The position numbers were made by a program, and so were the translations under genes. A model generated the notes under the pieces. It did not search any database. It was not told the DNA's origin and saw nothing but the letters and a program-made list of their open reading frames with translations. DNA of 64,000 nucleotides from Pseudomonas duriflava. GTDB taxonomy: Bacteria; Pseudomonadota; Gammaproteobacteria; Pseudomonadales; Pseudomonadaceae. The stretch is taken from positions 1 to 64,000 of the forward strand of contig NZ_VLKY01000004.1 of the NCBI RefSeq assembly GCF_007830155.1, given 5' to 3'. Positions 30,860 to 42,718 of this stretch are shown here, one piece after another (position 1 is the first letter of the stretch; every line of letters begins with the position of its first letter).

Positions 30860-31332
30860 TGCAAACCCGCACCCAGGAAATTGGTGTTGGCCTCTTTCTG
30901 CTCGCTGGACTGCTGGCCTTGTTGCTATTGGCGCTGCGTGTGAGCGGGTTGACGGTTGGTCAGCATGATGACACGTATAAGGTCTATGCCTATTTCGATA
31001 ATATCGCCGGGCTGTCTGCTCGGGCTAGGGTCACTATGTCTGGTGTGACGATCGGAAAGGTCACGGCTGTAGATTTGGATCGCGATAGCTATATGGGTCG
31101 GGTAACGATGCAGATTGATAAGCGGGTTGACAATATTCCCGTTGACTCAACGGCCTCAATTCTCACGGCAGGCCTGCTTGGTGAAAAGTACATCGGCATT
31201 AGCGTAGGGGGCGATGAAGAGGTCATTAAGGAGAATGGAACTATTCGCGACACTCAATCGTCGCTCGTACTGGAAGATCTAATTGGAAAGTTCCTTCTTA
31301 ACTCGGTCAATAAAGACTCTAGCGACAAGTAA
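30859..31332 (+). CDS. mlaD: Mla substrate-binding MCE protein MlaD
   Basis: A 157-residue protein with an N-terminal membrane helix (about 8-28) and one MCE domain (about 40-120). MlaD forms a hexameric ring on MlaFE that contacts lipids and MlaC. Length and single MCE domain are normal for MlaD rather than the larger PqiB or YebT types. It ends 10 bp before mlaC. Confidence 0.96.
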   Translation: MQTRTQEIGVGLFLLAGLLALLLLALRVSGLTVGQHDDTYKVYAYFDNIAGLSARARVTMSGVTIGKVTAVDLDRDSYMGRVTMQIDKRVDNIPVDSTASILTAGLLGEKYIGISVGGDEEVIKENGTIRDTQSSLVLEDLIGKFLLNSVNKDSSDK

Positions 31333-31342
31333 GGATTTAACA

Positions 31343-31990
31343 ATGCTTAAAATGATGCGTAAGGCTTTGCTCGTGATGCTAGCGGCGCTGCCTTTGGTAG
31401 CAGCTGCGGCTCCCTCGGCTCATGATGTGATTCAGCAGACTACTGAGAAGCTGTTGGCGGATCTGCAAGCTAACAAGGAAACCTATCGGACTAATCCCGA
31501 TGCGTTTTACACCTCATTAAACAATATCTTGGGACCGGTTGTAGATGCTGAAGGTATCTCACGCAGCATCATGACCGTTAAGTACAGTCGAAATGCAACA
31601 CCGGAGCAAATGACACGCTTCCAAGAAAATTTTAAGCGTAGCCTTATGCAATTCTATGGCAATGCTTTGCTGGAATATGACAATCAAAGCATCAAGGTCC
31701 TACCGGCGGGTAATCAGGCCCCCGAGCGCACAAGCGTTGGAATGGAAGTGCGTGATAGTAGAGGTACCGTTTACCCGGTGTCCTATACGATGGTCAACCA
31801 GGGCGGTCAGTGGAAGGTTCGTAACGTAATTATCAATGGCATCAATATCGGTAAGTTGTTCCGTGACCAGTTCACGCAGTCGATGCAGAATAATGGTAAC
31901 AATCTCGACAAGGTTATCGATACATGGGCCAGTACCGTAGCTCGTGCCAAGGATTCGCCTGAAGCTCAAAAGGCGAAGGTCGGCTCATGA
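31343..31990 (+). CDS. mlaC: Periplasmic phospholipid carrier MlaC
   Basis: A 215-residue exported protein. The signal peptide (MLKMMRKALLVMLAALPLVA) ends with an Ala-rich cleavage site near residues 20-24; the rest is a Ttg2D/MlaC lipid-binding fold. MlaC shuttles phospholipid between the outer-membrane MlaA complex and MlaD. The frame is open upstream into mlaD, but AAGGA lies before the ATG at 31343 and the signal peptide fixes the start. It overlaps mlaB by four bases. Confidence 0.95.
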   Translation: MLKMMRKALLVMLAALPLVAAAAPSAHDVIQQTTEKLLADLQANKETYRTNPDAFYTSLNNILGPVVDAEGISRSIMTVKYSRNATPEQMTRFQENFKRSLMQFYGNALLEYDNQSIKVLPAGNQAPERTSVGMEVRDSRGTVYPVSYTMVNQGGQWKVRNVIINGINIGKLFRDQFTQSMQNNGNNLDKVIDTWASTVARAKDSPEAQKAKVGS

Positions 31991-32295
31991 GCCGTTCAAC
32001 GCTGAGCGAAAAGGTTCCAGGTGTCTATGCTCTATCAGGCGTTCTGGATCATGACAGCGTAGTAGAGTTGCGTAAGGAGGGGCAACGGTTGCTGACAGCA
32101 AGCACCGCTTCTTCCATTGTCATTGATTGTGAGGACGTCGAGCATGCAAACAGTGCTGGGCTGTCTTTATTGTTAGCTTTTCAGCGTGATGTGTTAAGCG
32201 CCAGCAAGACGCTCGAAATCTGGCATCTGCCTGATGAAATGAAGCAGATTGCGGGTGTATGCGGATTGCTAGATATCCTGCCGCTTTCCCACTGA
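31987..32295 (+). CDS. mlaB: STAS-domain subunit MlaB
   Basis: A 102-residue cytoplasmic STAS protein with the conserved VIDCEDVEHANSAGLSLLLAF region. MlaB binds MlaF and is needed for activity of the transporter. Last gene of mlaFEDCB; its ATG overlaps the mlaC TGA (ATGA). A strong terminator follows at 32308-32351. Confidence 0.93.
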   Translation: MSRSTLSEKVPGVYALSGVLDHDSVVELRKEGQRLLTASTASSIVIDCEDVEHANSAGLSLLLAFQRDVLSASKTLEIWHLPDEMKQIAGVCGLLDILPLSH

Positions 32296-32307
32296 AGTGA
32301 TTGATAG

Positions 32308-32351
32308 GCCCTCCGCTCGTACCTTGGGGTTCGCAGGTGGAGGGCTTTTTT
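32308..32351 (+). terminator. Terminator after mlaB
   Basis: GCCCTCC (32308-32314) pairs with GGAGGGC (32339-32345), with an inner ACCT/AGGT pairing, followed by six T residues. It separates the mla operon from ibaG-murA. Confidence 0.85.
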
Positions 32352-32394
32352 GTATGATGTCCGGCTACGGGCATAGACTGCCAGGAGGTTGTGC

Positions 32395-33922
<1,528 letters not shown>

Positions 33923-33928
33923 ACCGCT

Positions 33929-34564
33929 ATGTTAACTATTGCGTTATCGAAAGGACGCATTCTGGATGATACGCTGCCCTTGTTGGCAGCGGCCGGAATT
34001 GTTCCCACGGAAAATCCAGATAAGAGTCGCAAGCTGATTATCCCTACTAGCCTGGACGATGTACGTTTGCTCATCGTGCGGGCCACGGATGTGCCTACTT
34101 ATGTAGAGCATGGAGCAGCGGATCTGGGAGTCGCTGGCAAGGATGTCCTTATGGAATATTCCGGCCAAGGGCTTTATGAGCCTCTGGATTTGCGTATTGC
34201 CCAATGCAAGTTAATGACGGCCGGAGCGGTAGGCGCGTCTGAGCCCCGAGGCCGACTGCGTGTGGCGACTAAGTTCATTAATGTTGCCAAGCGTTACTAT
34301 GCAGAACAAGGGCGTCAGGTCGACATCATTAAGCTGTATGGCTCTATGGAATTAGCCCCGCTCGTAGGTTTGGCAGATAAAATCATTGATGTGGTCGATA
34401 CTGGCAATACCTTGCGGGCCAATGGTTTAGAGCCTCAGGAACTTATCGCTCATATCAGTTCGCGACTGATCGTTAACAAGGCGTCGATGAAAATGCAGCA
34501 TGCCCGTATTCAGGCATTGATTGATGTGCTGCGTATAGCAGTTGACGCACGACACCAGGCATAA
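33929..34564 (+). CDS. hisG: ATP phosphoribosyltransferase, short form
   Basis: A 211-residue HisG catalytic subunit of the short type ([19 protein letters not shown]...), lacking the C-terminal regulatory domain of the long form. It condenses ATP with PRPP in the first step of histidine synthesis. Short-form enzymes need the HisRS-like regulator HisZ, which must be encoded elsewhere. Only 6 bp from murA, so probably co-transcribed with it. Confidence 0.96.
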   Translation: MLTIALSKGRILDDTLPLLAAAGIVPTENPDKSRKLIIPTSLDDVRLLIVRATDVPTYVEHGAADLGVAGKDVLMEYSGQGLYEPLDLRIAQCKLMTAGAVGASEPRGRLRVATKFINVAKRYYAEQGRQVDIIKLYGSMELAPLVGLADKIIDVVDTGNTLRANGLEPQELIAHISSRLIVNKASMKMQHARIQALIDVLRIAVDARHQA

Positions 34565-34611
34565 CTCATTACGCGGCCTATGTCGCGTCCGCCTATCCGT
34601 GTCATAGCCAA

Positions 34612-34662
34612 ATTCTCAGGTACCCACACGGCAGGGCTGGTAGTCTAGCGGTGCCTGAGAAT
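34612..34662 (+). repeat. Long inverted repeat between hisG and hisD
   Basis: ATTCTCAGGTACC (34612-34624) and GGTGCCTGAGAAT (34650-34662) form a 13-bp stem with one G-U pair in RNA and a 25-nt loop. It fills most of the 124-bp hisG-hisD gap and has no T-run. It could be an mRNA-processing or attenuation structure. No His-rich leader peptide was seen. Confidence 0.6.
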
Positions 34663-34688
34663 AGCCATTATCGACAAGAGGCTCCGCT

Positions 34689-35999
34689 ATGACTGCTCCG
34701 ATTGCACTTCGCCGACTCGACGCTGCCGATCCTGATTTCGCTCGTCATCTGGATCATCTGCTGAGCTGGGAAAGTGTTTCCGATACCAGTGTCAATCAGC
34801 GGGTGCTGGGCATTATCGAGGCAGTGCGTACTCAAGGTGATGCCGCACTGGTCGAGTTTACCCAGCGTTTCGATGGTCTTAATGCCGCCTCGATGGCTGA
34901 GCTGATTCTGCCTCGTAAACGATTGGAGCTGGCACTTGATCGCATCAGTGCTGAGCAGCGTGCTGCGTTGGAGACGGCCGCGGCTCGAGTCCGCCGTTAT
35001 CATGAAAAGCAGAAGCAGGATTCCTGGCGCTATACCGAGGCCGATGGGACTGTTTTGGGACAGCAGGTTACCCCTCTGGATCGTGCTGGTCTGTATGTTC
35101 CAGGAGGCAAAGCATCTTATCCGTCGTCTGTTTTGATGAATGCGATACCGGCTAAAGTAGCTGGAGTGGCAGAAGTCGTTATGGTAGTACCGACTCCTCG
35201 TGGTGAGATCAATGAGCTAGTCTTGGCGGCTGCGTGTATTGCAGGCGTAGATCGGGTCTTCACTATTGGAGGTGCCCAAGCTGTTGCGGCCTTAGCGTAC
35301 GGCACGGAAAGCGTACCGCGTGTAGATAAAATCGTTGGCCCAGGTAATATCTATGTTGCGACGGCTAAGCGCCATGTATTCGGGCAGGTAGGTATCGACA
35401 TGATTGCTGGCCCCTCCGAAATTTTGGTGGTATGCGATGGGCAGACCGATCCCGACTGGATTGCCATGGATCTGTTCTCTCAGGCCGAGCATGATGAAGA
35501 TGCTCAGTCGATTTTAGTGAGTCCTGATGCAAGTTTTCTGGAGTGGGTCGCCGAAAGTATTAATCGGTTACTACCGACGCTAGAGCGAAAGGAGATTGTC
35601 CGTACTTCGCTGGAGTCGCGTGCTGCCTTGATCCATGTTGCGGATATGCAGCAGGCATGTACGGTGGTCAATCGCATCGCTCCTGAACATTTGGAACTTT
35701 CGGTAGCTGATCCCGAGTCTTGGCTGCCTCATATCCGACATGCAGGTGCCATTTTTATGGGTCGTTATACCGCTGAGGCTTTGGGTGATTATTGTGCAGG
35801 CCCTAATCACGTATTACCAACTTCTGGAACGGCGCGCTTCTCGTCTCCATTGGGAGTTTATGATTTTCAGAAGCGTTCTTCGCTGATTTTCTGTTCGCCG
35901 GACGGCGCCTCGGAGTTAGGTAAGACTGCTTCGGTGTTGGCGCGTGGGGAATCGCTGACTGCACACGCACGTAGTGCAGAATACCGGATCAAGGAGTGA
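34689..35999 (+). CDS. hisD: Histidinol dehydrogenase
   Basis: A 436-residue HisD that oxidises L-histidinol to L-histidine in two NAD-dependent steps with a catalytic zinc. Family motifs [26 protein letters not shown] and the catalytic region [10 protein letters not shown] are present. AGAGG precedes the ATG. It is followed by hisC 4 bp later. Confidence 0.98.
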   Translation: MTAPIALRRLDAADPDFARHLDHLLSWESVSDTSVNQRVLGIIEAVRTQGDAALVEFTQRFDGLNAASMAELILPRKRLELALDRISAEQRAALETAAARVRRYHEKQKQDSWRYTEADGTVLGQQVTPLDRAGLYVPGGKASYPSSVLMNAIPAKVAGVAEVVMVVPTPRGEINELVLAAACIAGVDRVFTIGGAQAVAALAYGTESVPRVDKIVGPGNIYVATAKRHVFGQVGIDMIAGPSEILVVCDGQTDPDWIAMDLFSQAEHDEDAQSILVSPDASFLEWVAESINRLLPTLERKEIVRTSLESRAALIHVADMQQACTVVNRIAPEHLELSVADPESWLPHIRHAGAIFMGRYTAEALGDYCAGPNHVLPTSGTARFSSPLGVYDFQKRSSLIFCSPDGASELGKTASVLARGESLTAHARSAEYRIKE

Positions 36000-36003
36000 T
36001 GAG

Positions 36004-37068
36004 ATGAGTGATTTCTGGAGCCCCTTCGTTAAGAATCTGGTGCCTTATGTGCCAGGTGAGCAGCCAAAGATTGCCAATTTGGTCAAGCTCAATACCAATG
36101 AAAACCCTTACGGCCCCTCTCCTCAGGTCATAAGTGCCATTCAGGCTGAATTAAACGATAGCCTGCGCCTGTACCCTGATCCCGATGGGGAGCGATTGAA
36201 GCAAGCGATTGCCAAGCATTATTCGGTAACGGCGGAGCATGTTTTTGTAGGTAATGGATCGGATGAGGTGCTAGCGCATATCTTTCACGGCTTGTTTCAG
36301 CATGAAGGACCGCTGCTGTTCCCTGATATTTCGTACAGCTTCTATCCTGTTTATTGTGGGCTTTATGGGATTCCTTTTGAGGCTATCCCACTAAATGATG
36401 AATTCCAGATTCAGGTAGAAGACTATCAACGTCCTAATGCTGGCATCATCTTTCCCAACCCCAATGCGCCTACTGGCTGTCTATTGGCACTTGACGCCAT
36501 TGAGGCGCTACTCAAGGCCAATCAGCGCTCGGTTGTAGTAGTCGATGAAGCCTATATCGACTTTGGTGGCGAAAGCGCGATTGCGCTGGTAAATCGCTAT
36601 CCCAATCTTTTGGTCACCCAGACATTGTCTAAGTCACGATCCCTAGCTGGGTTGCGGGTAGGTTTGGCGGTGGGACATCCAAGGTTGATTGAAGCATTAG
36701 AGCGGATCAAAAACAGTTTCAATTCTTTTCCGCTGGATCGCTTGGCTCTCGCTGGCGCTACGGCTGCGTTCGAGGACCAGGATTACTTTGAGAAAACATG
36801 TCAGGCAGTTATCGAGAGCAGAGCCTGCCTTGTAGCGGATCTTCAGGCGCTTGGGTTCGACGTTCTGCCTTCTGCAGCCAATTTTGTCTTTGCTCGTCAT
36901 CCTCACTATGTAGGTGAAGAGTTAGCAGCTGCGTTGCGTGAGCGTCACGTACTGGTTCGCCACTTCAAGCGACCTCGCATTGATTCGTTCTTGCGTATTA
37001 CCATAGGTACTCCCGAGCAGAATGCTGCGCTGGTTGCAGCACTCAAGGACTATGGCGTTCATCAATAA
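36004..37068 (+). CDS. hisC: Histidinol-phosphate aminotransferase
   Basis: A 354-residue class II PLP aminotransferase. The PLP Lys is in [14 protein letters not shown] (about residue 220) and NPNAPTG binds the phosphate side. It converts imidazole acetol phosphate and glutamate to histidinol phosphate. The frame overlaps hisD if started at 35974, but the ATG at 36004 matches relatives. The strong hairpin at 37080-37107 ends this transcript. Confidence 0.96.
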   Translation: MSDFWSPFVKNLVPYVPGEQPKIANLVKLNTNENPYGPSPQVISAIQAELNDSLRLYPDPDGERLKQAIAKHYSVTAEHVFVGNGSDEVLAHIFHGLFQHEGPLLFPDISYSFYPVYCGLYGIPFEAIPLNDEFQIQVEDYQRPNAGIIFPNPNAPTGCLLALDAIEALLKANQRSVVVVDEAYIDFGGESAIALVNRYPNLLVTQTLSKSRSLAGLRVGLAVGHPRLIEALERIKNSFNSFPLDRLALAGATAAFEDQDYFEKTCQAVIESRACLVADLQALGFDVLPSAANFVFARHPHYVGEELAAALRERHVLVRHFKRPRIDSFLRITIGTPEQNAALVAALKDYGVHQ

Positions 37069-37079
37069 TTACTCCTGAT

Positions 37080-37107
37080 AAAACGGCGCTTATGAAGCGC
37101 CGTTTTT
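37080..37107. terminator. Bidirectional terminator between hisC and algW
   Basis: A perfect 12-bp stem (AAAACGGCGCTT at 37080-37091, AAGCGCCGTTTT at 37095-37106) with an ATG loop and T-run on the plus strand and A/T symmetry on the minus strand. It overlaps the stop codon of algW, so it ends both convergent genes. Confidence 0.88.
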
Positions 37108-38262
37108 CGAAGACTCGGGGGTTGGAGGTTCAGCAGGCTCCACAGGCGGGCGTAAACCGATAATGGCAGTTAGCGTCAGGGGTTTGCCGTTACGAAGGAC
37201 TTCAATAGCAATATTGTCCCCAGGACGCTTGCGTGCCACCTGATTCATAGACTGACGACCATCCTGGGCAGGCTCGTCGCCAAGCTTGAGAAGAATATCG
37301 CCGGGTTGCAATCCAGCACGTTGTGCTGGGCCGTTGGGGTAGACGCCTGATACCACTATCCCGTCTTCGCCTGGCAGGTTGTAAGAGGCTGCCAATTCGG
37401 GAGTAAGTCTCTCTACCTCCACGCCAAGCCAGCCACGGATAACCTGACCATGTGCGATGATGGATTGCATAACGTCAACAGCCAGTTGAATAGGGATTGC
37501 AAAGCCGATTCCTTGCGATCCTCCTGAGAGAATGGCTGTGTTGATACCAATCAGATTCCCGTTGGCATCGATCAACGCGCCGCCTGAGTTTCCTAAATTG
37601 ATAGCCGCGTCGGTTTGTATGAAGTCTTCATAAGTATTCAGCCCTAACTGGTTACGCCCGGTAGCGCTGATAATTCCCATGGTGACGGTTTGGCCTACAC
37701 CGAACGGGTTGCCGATTGCCAATGTGATATCACCAATACGGATTTTTTCGGAGTGGCCGAGAGAAATGGCCGGTAAATTGGCCAAGTCGATTTTGAGTAC
37801 GGCCAAGTCTGTATCCGGATCGCTGCCGATAAGACGCGCTACGGTCTGGCGACCGTCCTGAAGTGCAACCACGATGGTATCGGCATTCGCTGTAACGTGG
37901 TTATTGGTGAGCAGATAGCCCTCGTGGCTCATGATAACGGCTGACCCAAGGCTAAGTTCTTCGTTGCCTTGGGGAGGGTTCCTGTTGAAGTAGTGTTTGA
38001 AAAGCGGGTCGTCCTGAATAAGCGAATGGGGTTTCTGGCTATGTTTGGTTGAGCGTAGCGAGACAACAGCTGGCGCGGCCTTGCTAGCAGCATCTGCATA
38101 GGATACCGGGCCTTGCAGACGGCTCATTGAAGGTTGAGCCTCTTCGAGACGAACCTGCTGTCGTGGCAAGCCGACCCATTCGGGAAACCGGAGAATAACA
38201 ATCGTCGCGAGCAGTAGCCCTGCCACGATGGGCCAGCTGAAAGAGCGCAAGGCCTTGTACAT
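37090..38262 (-). CDS. algW: Periplasmic serine protease AlgW (DegS-like)
   Basis: A 390-residue trypsin-like protease with an N-terminal membrane anchor (about 8-26), a catalytic domain with His122 (TNNHV), Asp152 (DPDTDLAVL) and Ser226 (GNSGGAL), and one C-terminal PDZ domain (about 265-370). One PDZ rather than two fits DegS/AlgW. AlgW makes the first cut in the anti-sigma factor MucA to release AlgU in envelope stress. AAGGA precedes the chosen ATG (MYKALRSFSWP); an upstream ATG at 38316 is less likely. Pro-rich C-terminal tail of about 20 residues. Confidence 0.93.
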   Translation of the reverse strand: MYKALRSFSWPIVAGLLLATIVILRFPEWVGLPRQQVRLEEAQPSMSRLQGPVSYADAASKAAPAVVSLRSTKHSQKPHSLIQDDPLFKHYFNRNPPQGNEELSLGSAVIMSHEGYLLTNNHVTANADTIVVALQDGRQTVARLIGSDPDTDLAVLKIDLANLPAISLGHSEKIRIGDITLAIGNPFGVGQTVTMGIISATGRNQLGLNTYEDFIQTDAAINLGNSGGALIDANGNLIGINTAILSGGSQGIGFAIPIQLAVDVMQSIIAHGQVIRGWLGVEVERLTPELAASYNLPGEDGIVVSGVYPNGPAQRAGLQPGDILLKLGDEPAQDGRQSMNQVARKRPGDNIAIEVLRNGKPLTLTAIIGLRPPVEPAEPPTPESSKNGAS

Positions 38263-38387
38263 TATATTGCGAGTCCTTGTTGCGAGGCCGAAAAGGGAGC
38301 GATAAGGTGCGGCCATTATACATACGGGTCTTGTCTGCTCTATACGCGTGATACGTGGACAGCGGACCCCGCCCGGTTAAGGAGTAG

Positions 38388-39149
38388 ATGATGACTTTGC
38401 CGTTGATGACTCTGGTAAGGGAAACGGATCGTTATTTGGATGTAGCTTCTATCAAAGACTATTGCCCTAATGGTCTACAGGTCGAAGGCCGCTCTACTGT
38501 AAGCAGGATTGTTACTGGGGTAACGGCTAGTCAGGCATTGCTAGACGCTGCGGTAGAGGCGAAAGCGGATGCAGTATTGGTCCACCATGGGTATTTCTGG
38601 AAAAACGAAGACGCGCGAATCATTGGAATGAAGCAGCGTCGTCTAAAGACCTTGTTGGCTCACGATATCAGTCTACTGGCGTATCACTTGCCTCTGGATC
38701 TGCACCCGGAAGTAGGTAACAACATTCAGCTGGCCAGGCGATTGGGTATAACAGTCCACGAGGGGCTGGAGCCTGGTAATTCACGGTCTATTGTCTTGCG
38801 CGGCTCGCTTGCCGAGCCTATAGATGCCGCTGCGTTTGCCCGTCATGTCGCCTCTATACTGGGACGTGAGCCCTTGGTCATTGAAGGAACAAGACCGATC
38901 GAGCAGATTGCTTGGTGTACAGGAGGTGCGCAAGGGTATATCGATCAAGCGATTGCGGCCGGAGTTGATGCCTATCTAACAGGGGAGGTATCGGAGCAAA
39001 CTGTCCATAGTGCTCGGGAAAGCGGAATAAGCTTTTTCGCTGCGGGGCACCATGCTACTGAGCGATATGGTGTGCAAGCTTTAGGAGAGTATTTGGCTGC
39101 ACAGTTCGATCTTGAGCATTTGTTTATCGATATACCAAATCCTGCTTGA
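38388..39149 (+). CDS. NIF3/YbgI family metal-binding protein
   Basis: A 253-residue Nif3-like protein. Metal-binding residues are in [11 protein letters not shown] (about 64-74) and in GHHATERYG near residue 225. The family (YbgI; also annotated GTP cyclohydrolase 1 type 2-like) has two-metal hydrolase-like centres but no settled role in most bacteria. Divergent from algW and upstream of cysD, the usual Pseudomonas place. The ATG at 38388 is followed by a second ATG at 38391, and GGAG lies just before. Confidence 0.9.
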   Translation: MMTLPLMTLVRETDRYLDVASIKDYCPNGLQVEGRSTVSRIVTGVTASQALLDAAVEAKADAVLVHHGYFWKNEDARIIGMKQRRLKTLLAHDISLLAYHLPLDLHPEVGNNIQLARRLGITVHEGLEPGNSRSIVLRGSLAEPIDAAAFARHVASILGREPLVIEGTRPIEQIAWCTGGAQGYIDQAIAAGVDAYLTGEVSEQTVHSARESGISFFAAGHHATERYGVQALGEYLAAQFDLEHLFIDIPNPA

Positions 39150-39266
39150 ATATATCTATATATAATTTGGTTCTAAGCAAGGGCCTGATTATAAGAGTAA
39201 TGCTGTGGTATCGTGAGTATTCGTCTACGGCCCGCTGGCCGTCCCTCCGCAATTCCGTGAGTAGCC
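39150..39266 (+). promoter_or_regulatory. AT-rich leader before cysD
   Basis: A short non-coding gap with an AT-rich stretch containing TATAAT at 39161-39166, a likely -10. No good -35 lies at the right distance, which fits an activator-dependent promoter; CysB is the expected activator of cysDN but no clear site can be read. Confidence 0.35.
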
Positions 39267-40184
39267 ATGCTCGATAAACTGACTCATCTGAAACAGCTTG
39301 AGGCGGAAAGCATCCACATCATTCGTGAAGTGGCCGCCGAGTTCGATAATCCAGTGATGCTGTATTCCATCGGTAAAGATTCCGCTGTGATGCTGCACTT
39401 GGCACGTAAGGCCTTTTTTCCGGGCAAACTGCCGTTCCCAGTGCTGCACGTTGATACTGGATGGAAATTCAAGGCCATGTATGAATTCCGTGACCGTATG
39501 GTCAAGGAAATGGGCCTTGATCTATTGGTGCATCAGAACCCGGAAGGGGTGGCCCAAGGGATTAATCCGTTCACTCATGGCAGCGCCAAGCATACTGATA
39601 TCATGAAAACCCAAGGTCTCAAGCAGGCGTTGGATAAATACGGTTTCGATGCAGCCTTCGGTGGTGCTCGGCGTGATGAAGAGAAGTCACGTGCCAAAGA
39701 ACGTGTCTATTCGTTTCGTGATACCAAGCACCGCTGGGATCCTAAGAATCAACGTCCTGAGCTCTGGAATATCTATAACGGCAAGATCAACAAAGGCGAA
39801 TCCATTCGTGTATTCCCTTTGTCCAACTGGACCGAGCTAGATATCTGGCAGTACATCTATCTAGAAGGTATCCCAATCGTTCCGCTGTATTTTGCGGCTG
39901 AGCGCGAAGTCATCGAAAAGAATGGCACCCTGATCATGATCGATGATGAGCGTATTCTTGAACACCTCTCAGATGATGAAAAGGCGCGCATTCGTAAGCA
40001 GCAGGTCCGTTTCCGTACGTTGGGCTGCTACCCATTGACGGGAGCGGTCGAATCCTCTGCCGCTACGCTGCCAGAGATTATCCAGGAAATGCTGCTGACT
40101 CGAACGTCCGAGCGCCAGGGTCGTGTTATCGATCATGATGGTGCCGGTTCGATGGAAGAGAAGAAACGTCAGGGGTATTTCTAA
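39267..40184 (+). CDS. cysD: Sulfate adenylyltransferase subunit 2
   Basis: A 305-residue CysD of the PAPS reductase/ATP-pyrophosphatase fold, with the PP-motif [17 protein letters not shown] (about 34-50). With CysN it makes adenosine 5'-phosphosulfate from ATP and sulfate. The stop is one base before the cysNC ATG, so the two are coupled. Length and C-terminus ([10 protein letters not shown]) are typical. Confidence 0.97.
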   Translation: MLDKLTHLKQLEAESIHIIREVAAEFDNPVMLYSIGKDSAVMLHLARKAFFPGKLPFPVLHVDTGWKFKAMYEFRDRMVKEMGLDLLVHQNPEGVAQGINPFTHGSAKHTDIMKTQGLKQALDKYGFDAAFGGARRDEEKSRAKERVYSFRDTKHRWDPKNQRPELWNIYNGKINKGESIRVFPLSNWTELDIWQYIYLEGIPIVPLYFAAEREVIEKNGTLIMIDDERILEHLSDDEKARIRKQQVRFRTLGCYPLTGAVESSAATLPEIIQEMLLTRTSERQGRVIDHDGAGSMEEKKRQGYF

Positions 40185-40185
40185 T

Positions 40186-42084
40186 ATGTCGCACCAATCC
40201 GATCTGATCGGCCAGGACATCCTGGCTTACTTGGCCCAGCACGAGCGCAAGGAGCTTTTGCGCTTCCTGACGTGTGGCAATGTTGATGACGGCAAGAGCA
40301 CCCTGATCGGCCGCCTGTTACATGACTCCAAGATGATCTACGAAGATCATCTTGAAGCGATTACACGCGATTCGAAGAAAGTCGGAACTACAGGTGAAGA
40401 GGTTGACCTTGCTCTGCTGGTAGACGGTCTACAGGCCGAGCGGGAACAAGGCATCACTATCGATGTGGCCTACCGCTATTTCTCGACGGCCAAGCGCAAG
40501 TTCATCATTGCCGACACGCCTGGTCATGAGCAGTACACTCGCAACATGGCGACCGGTGCGTCGACTTGTGATCTGGCGATCATCCTGATCGATGCACGAT
40601 ACGGTGTGCAAACTCAGACGCGTCGTCATAGCTTTATTGCCTCGCTGCTAGGTATCAAGCATATCGTTGTCGCTGTGAACAAGATGGATCTGCTGGGCTT
40701 CGACGAGGCTGTTTTCGATAGAATCCGTGCGGACTACCTATCTTTTGCCGAGCGTATCAACCTGGGCGCCAAAGACATACATTTCGTGCCGATGTCTGCC
40801 CTGAAGGGTGACAATGTGGTCAATCGCAGCGAGCAGACGCCGTGGTACACCGGCAAGCCGCTGATGGAAATTCTGGAAACGGTGGAAATCGCGGCGGACC
40901 GTAACGTTACCGATATGCGTTTTCCGGTCCAGTACGTCAATCGGCCTAACCTGAACTTCCGTGGATTTGCCGGTACGCTGGCGTCCGGTATTGTCCATAA
41001 GGGTGATGAAGTTGTGGTTCTGCCGTCCGGCAAAAGTAGCCGGGTGAAGTCCATTGTCACTTACGAAGGCGAGTTGGAGCAGGCCATCCCTGGGCAGGCT
41101 GTAACCTTGACGCTTGAAGATGAGATAGACATTTCCCGCGGGGACTTGTTGGTTCATCCAGATAACCGTCCGCAGGTTAGCGATAGTTTTGAGGCTATGT
41201 TGGTCTGGATGGCAGAAGAGCCAATGCTGCCAGGTAAAAAATACGACATCAAGCGCGCTACCAGCTATGTGCCTGGCTCGCTGCCTAGCATTGTTCACAC
41301 AGTTGATGTGAATACCCTTGAAAAAGGACAGGCTAGTCAGCTGAAGCTTAATGAGATCGCTCGCGTTAAGGTCAGTCTGGATGCGCCCATTGCATTGGAT
41401 AGTTACGAGCGTAACCGTACAACGGGTGCCTTCATTGTCGTTGATCGTCTTACCAATGGTACCGTAGGCGCGGGGATGATCATTGCGGACTCGAGTGCAT
41501 CTGGCACAGGTACTCTGCTCGGTCATCAGCTGCATGTGGCAACGGAGGAGCGTGCTGCCCGTTTTGGTCAGCAGCCAGCTACAGTTTTGTTCACAGGCCT
41601 ATCGGGCGCTGGCAAGAGTACGTTGGCCTATGCTGTCGAGCGTAAACTATTCGATGCGGGTCGGGCGGTTTATGTGCTGGACGGTCAAAATCTTCGACAT
41701 GACCTTAATAAAGGATTGCCGCAGGATCGAGCCGGGCGTCGCGAAAACTGGTTGCGTGCGGCTCATGTGGCACGTCAGTTCAATGAGGCGGGCTTACTGA
41801 CCTTGGCGGCTTTTGTGGCGCCAGATGCTGAAGGGCGTGAGCAAGCCAAAGCTCTGATTGGTGCCGAACGGTTTATAACCGTATACGTCCAGGCATCTCC
41901 CCAGGCCTGTCGTGAGCGGGATCCTCAGGGACTATACGCTGCCGAAGGCGACAATATCCCAGGAGAGTCCTTCCCTTACGATGTTCCGCTAGACGCTGAT
42001 CTGGTCATCGATACGCAAAGTGTGTCGGTTGAGGAGGGCACGCGTCAGGTGTTGGCCTTGTTAAAGGCTCGCGGCGTAATCTAA
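40186..42084 (+). CDS. cysNC: Bifunctional sulfate adenylyltransferase subunit 1 / APS kinase
   Basis: A 632-residue fusion. The N-terminal GTPase (CysN, about 1-440) shows [28 protein letters not shown] and NKMDLL. The C-terminal APS kinase (CysC, about 455-632) has its own P-loop [15 protein letters not shown] and ends with the APS-kinase lid region. The enzyme makes APS using GTP hydrolysis and phosphorylates it to PAPS. The start is fixed by the position just after the cysD stop. A terminator follows at 42097. Confidence 0.96.
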   Translation: MSHQSDLIGQDILAYLAQHERKELLRFLTCGNVDDGKSTLIGRLLHDSKMIYEDHLEAITRDSKKVGTTGEEVDLALLVDGLQAEREQGITIDVAYRYFSTAKRKFIIADTPGHEQYTRNMATGASTCDLAIILIDARYGVQTQTRRHSFIASLLGIKHIVVAVNKMDLLGFDEAVFDRIRADYLSFAERINLGAKDIHFVPMSALKGDNVVNRSEQTPWYTGKPLMEILETVEIAADRNVTDMRFPVQYVNRPNLNFRGFAGTLASGIVHKGDEVVVLPSGKSSRVKSIVTYEGELEQAIPGQAVTLTLEDEIDISRGDLLVHPDNRPQVSDSFEAMLVWMAEEPMLPGKKYDIKRATSYVPGSLPSIVHTVDVNTLEKGQASQLKLNEIARVKVSLDAPIALDSYERNRTTGAFIVVDRLTNGTVGAGMIIADSSASGTGTLLGHQLHVATEERAARFGQQPATVLFTGLSGAGKSTLAYAVERKLFDAGRAVYVLDGQNLRHDLNKGLPQDRAGRRENWLRAAHVARQFNEAGLLTLAAFVAPDAEGREQAKALIGAERFITVYVQASPQACRERDPQGLYAAEGDNIPGESFPYDVPLDADLVIDTQSVSVEEGTRQVLALLKARGVI

Positions 42085-42096
42085 TCCGGCGAAAAG

Positions 42097-42127
42097 AAAA
42101 AGCCCGGCTACGATGCCGGGCTTTTTT
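42097..42127 (+). terminator. Terminator after cysNC
   Basis: AGCCCGGC (42101-42108) pairs with GCCGGGCT (42115-42122), extended by flanking A and T residues, with a TACGAT loop and a run of T. It lies 12 bp after the stop and also fits as the end for the convergent zapG gene. Confidence 0.88.
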
Positions 42128-42145
42128 ATGGATCGAATTTATTGA

Positions 42146-42583
42146 TCAAGGGCGGTTTTTTAAGCCGTAGGTTTCGTCTAGCGTGCTACTGCCATCTTCG
42201 CCTTTAGGCGCGTAGTCTTTAGGCGCTTCTGCCGGAGAATCCAGGCGATCACGGGACGATGGATAGCTATTTTGATTGTGCAGGGCTGCCAGCAGGCGCT
42301 GACGGGTTAGTTCATCCAGGGCGAGACGGCTGGCGCCATCGGACAGATGTTCCTGCACGTCCTGGTAGTTCTGGGTTAGCTTCTTGACCAGGCCAGCCGT
42401 AGTGCTGAAGTGGCTCGTTACTTCGCGCTGATAGGCATCGAAGCGTTCCTGGAGATCGTCTAGTTGGCGTTGAACACGGCTGGGGGCGGCACCGGGTAGT
42501 AATCGTGCGATCAGAAAGCCAATGCCTATCCCTACGATCAAGGCAATGACAGGCAGTAACCAAGTAGTCAGGGACTGTTCCAC
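42146..42583 (-). CDS. zapG: ZapG/YhcB membrane protein (DUF1043)
   Basis: A 145-residue protein with one N-terminal membrane helix (about 8-29), a coiled-coil stretch (about 35-85) and an acidic, low-complexity C-terminus. This is the YhcB (DUF1043) family, recently named ZapG and linked to cell division and envelope growth. The fit is by topology and sequence feel. It is divergent from the hydrolase at 42719. Confidence 0.85.
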   Translation of the reverse strand: MEQSLTTWLLPVIALIVGIGIGFLIARLLPGAAPSRVQRQLDDLQERFDAYQREVTSHFSTTAGLVKKLTQNYQDVQEHLSDGASRLALDELTRQRLLAALHNQNSYPSSRDRLDSPAEAPKDYAPKGEDGSSTLDETYGLKNRP

Positions 42584-42718
42584 AAATCTTCCTCTTTTAA
42601 CGGCTTTTGCATTACGGTAACGGCTTCATGCTGCGCTTGTATACTCTCCTATAGTAAATAAGCCGCGCATTCAGCGAGCTAGACGAATCGGCTCGATACC
42701 GGGTCACGGAGTTCAAGT

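Noticed and set aside
40738-41535. A 265-codon minus-strand frame inside cysNC
   Set aside because: Antisense shadow of the GTPase part; no domain seen.
40186-42084. CysNC as a possible recent fusion or assembly error
   Set aside because: CysN-CysC fusions of this length are normal in Pseudomonas and both P-loops are intact.
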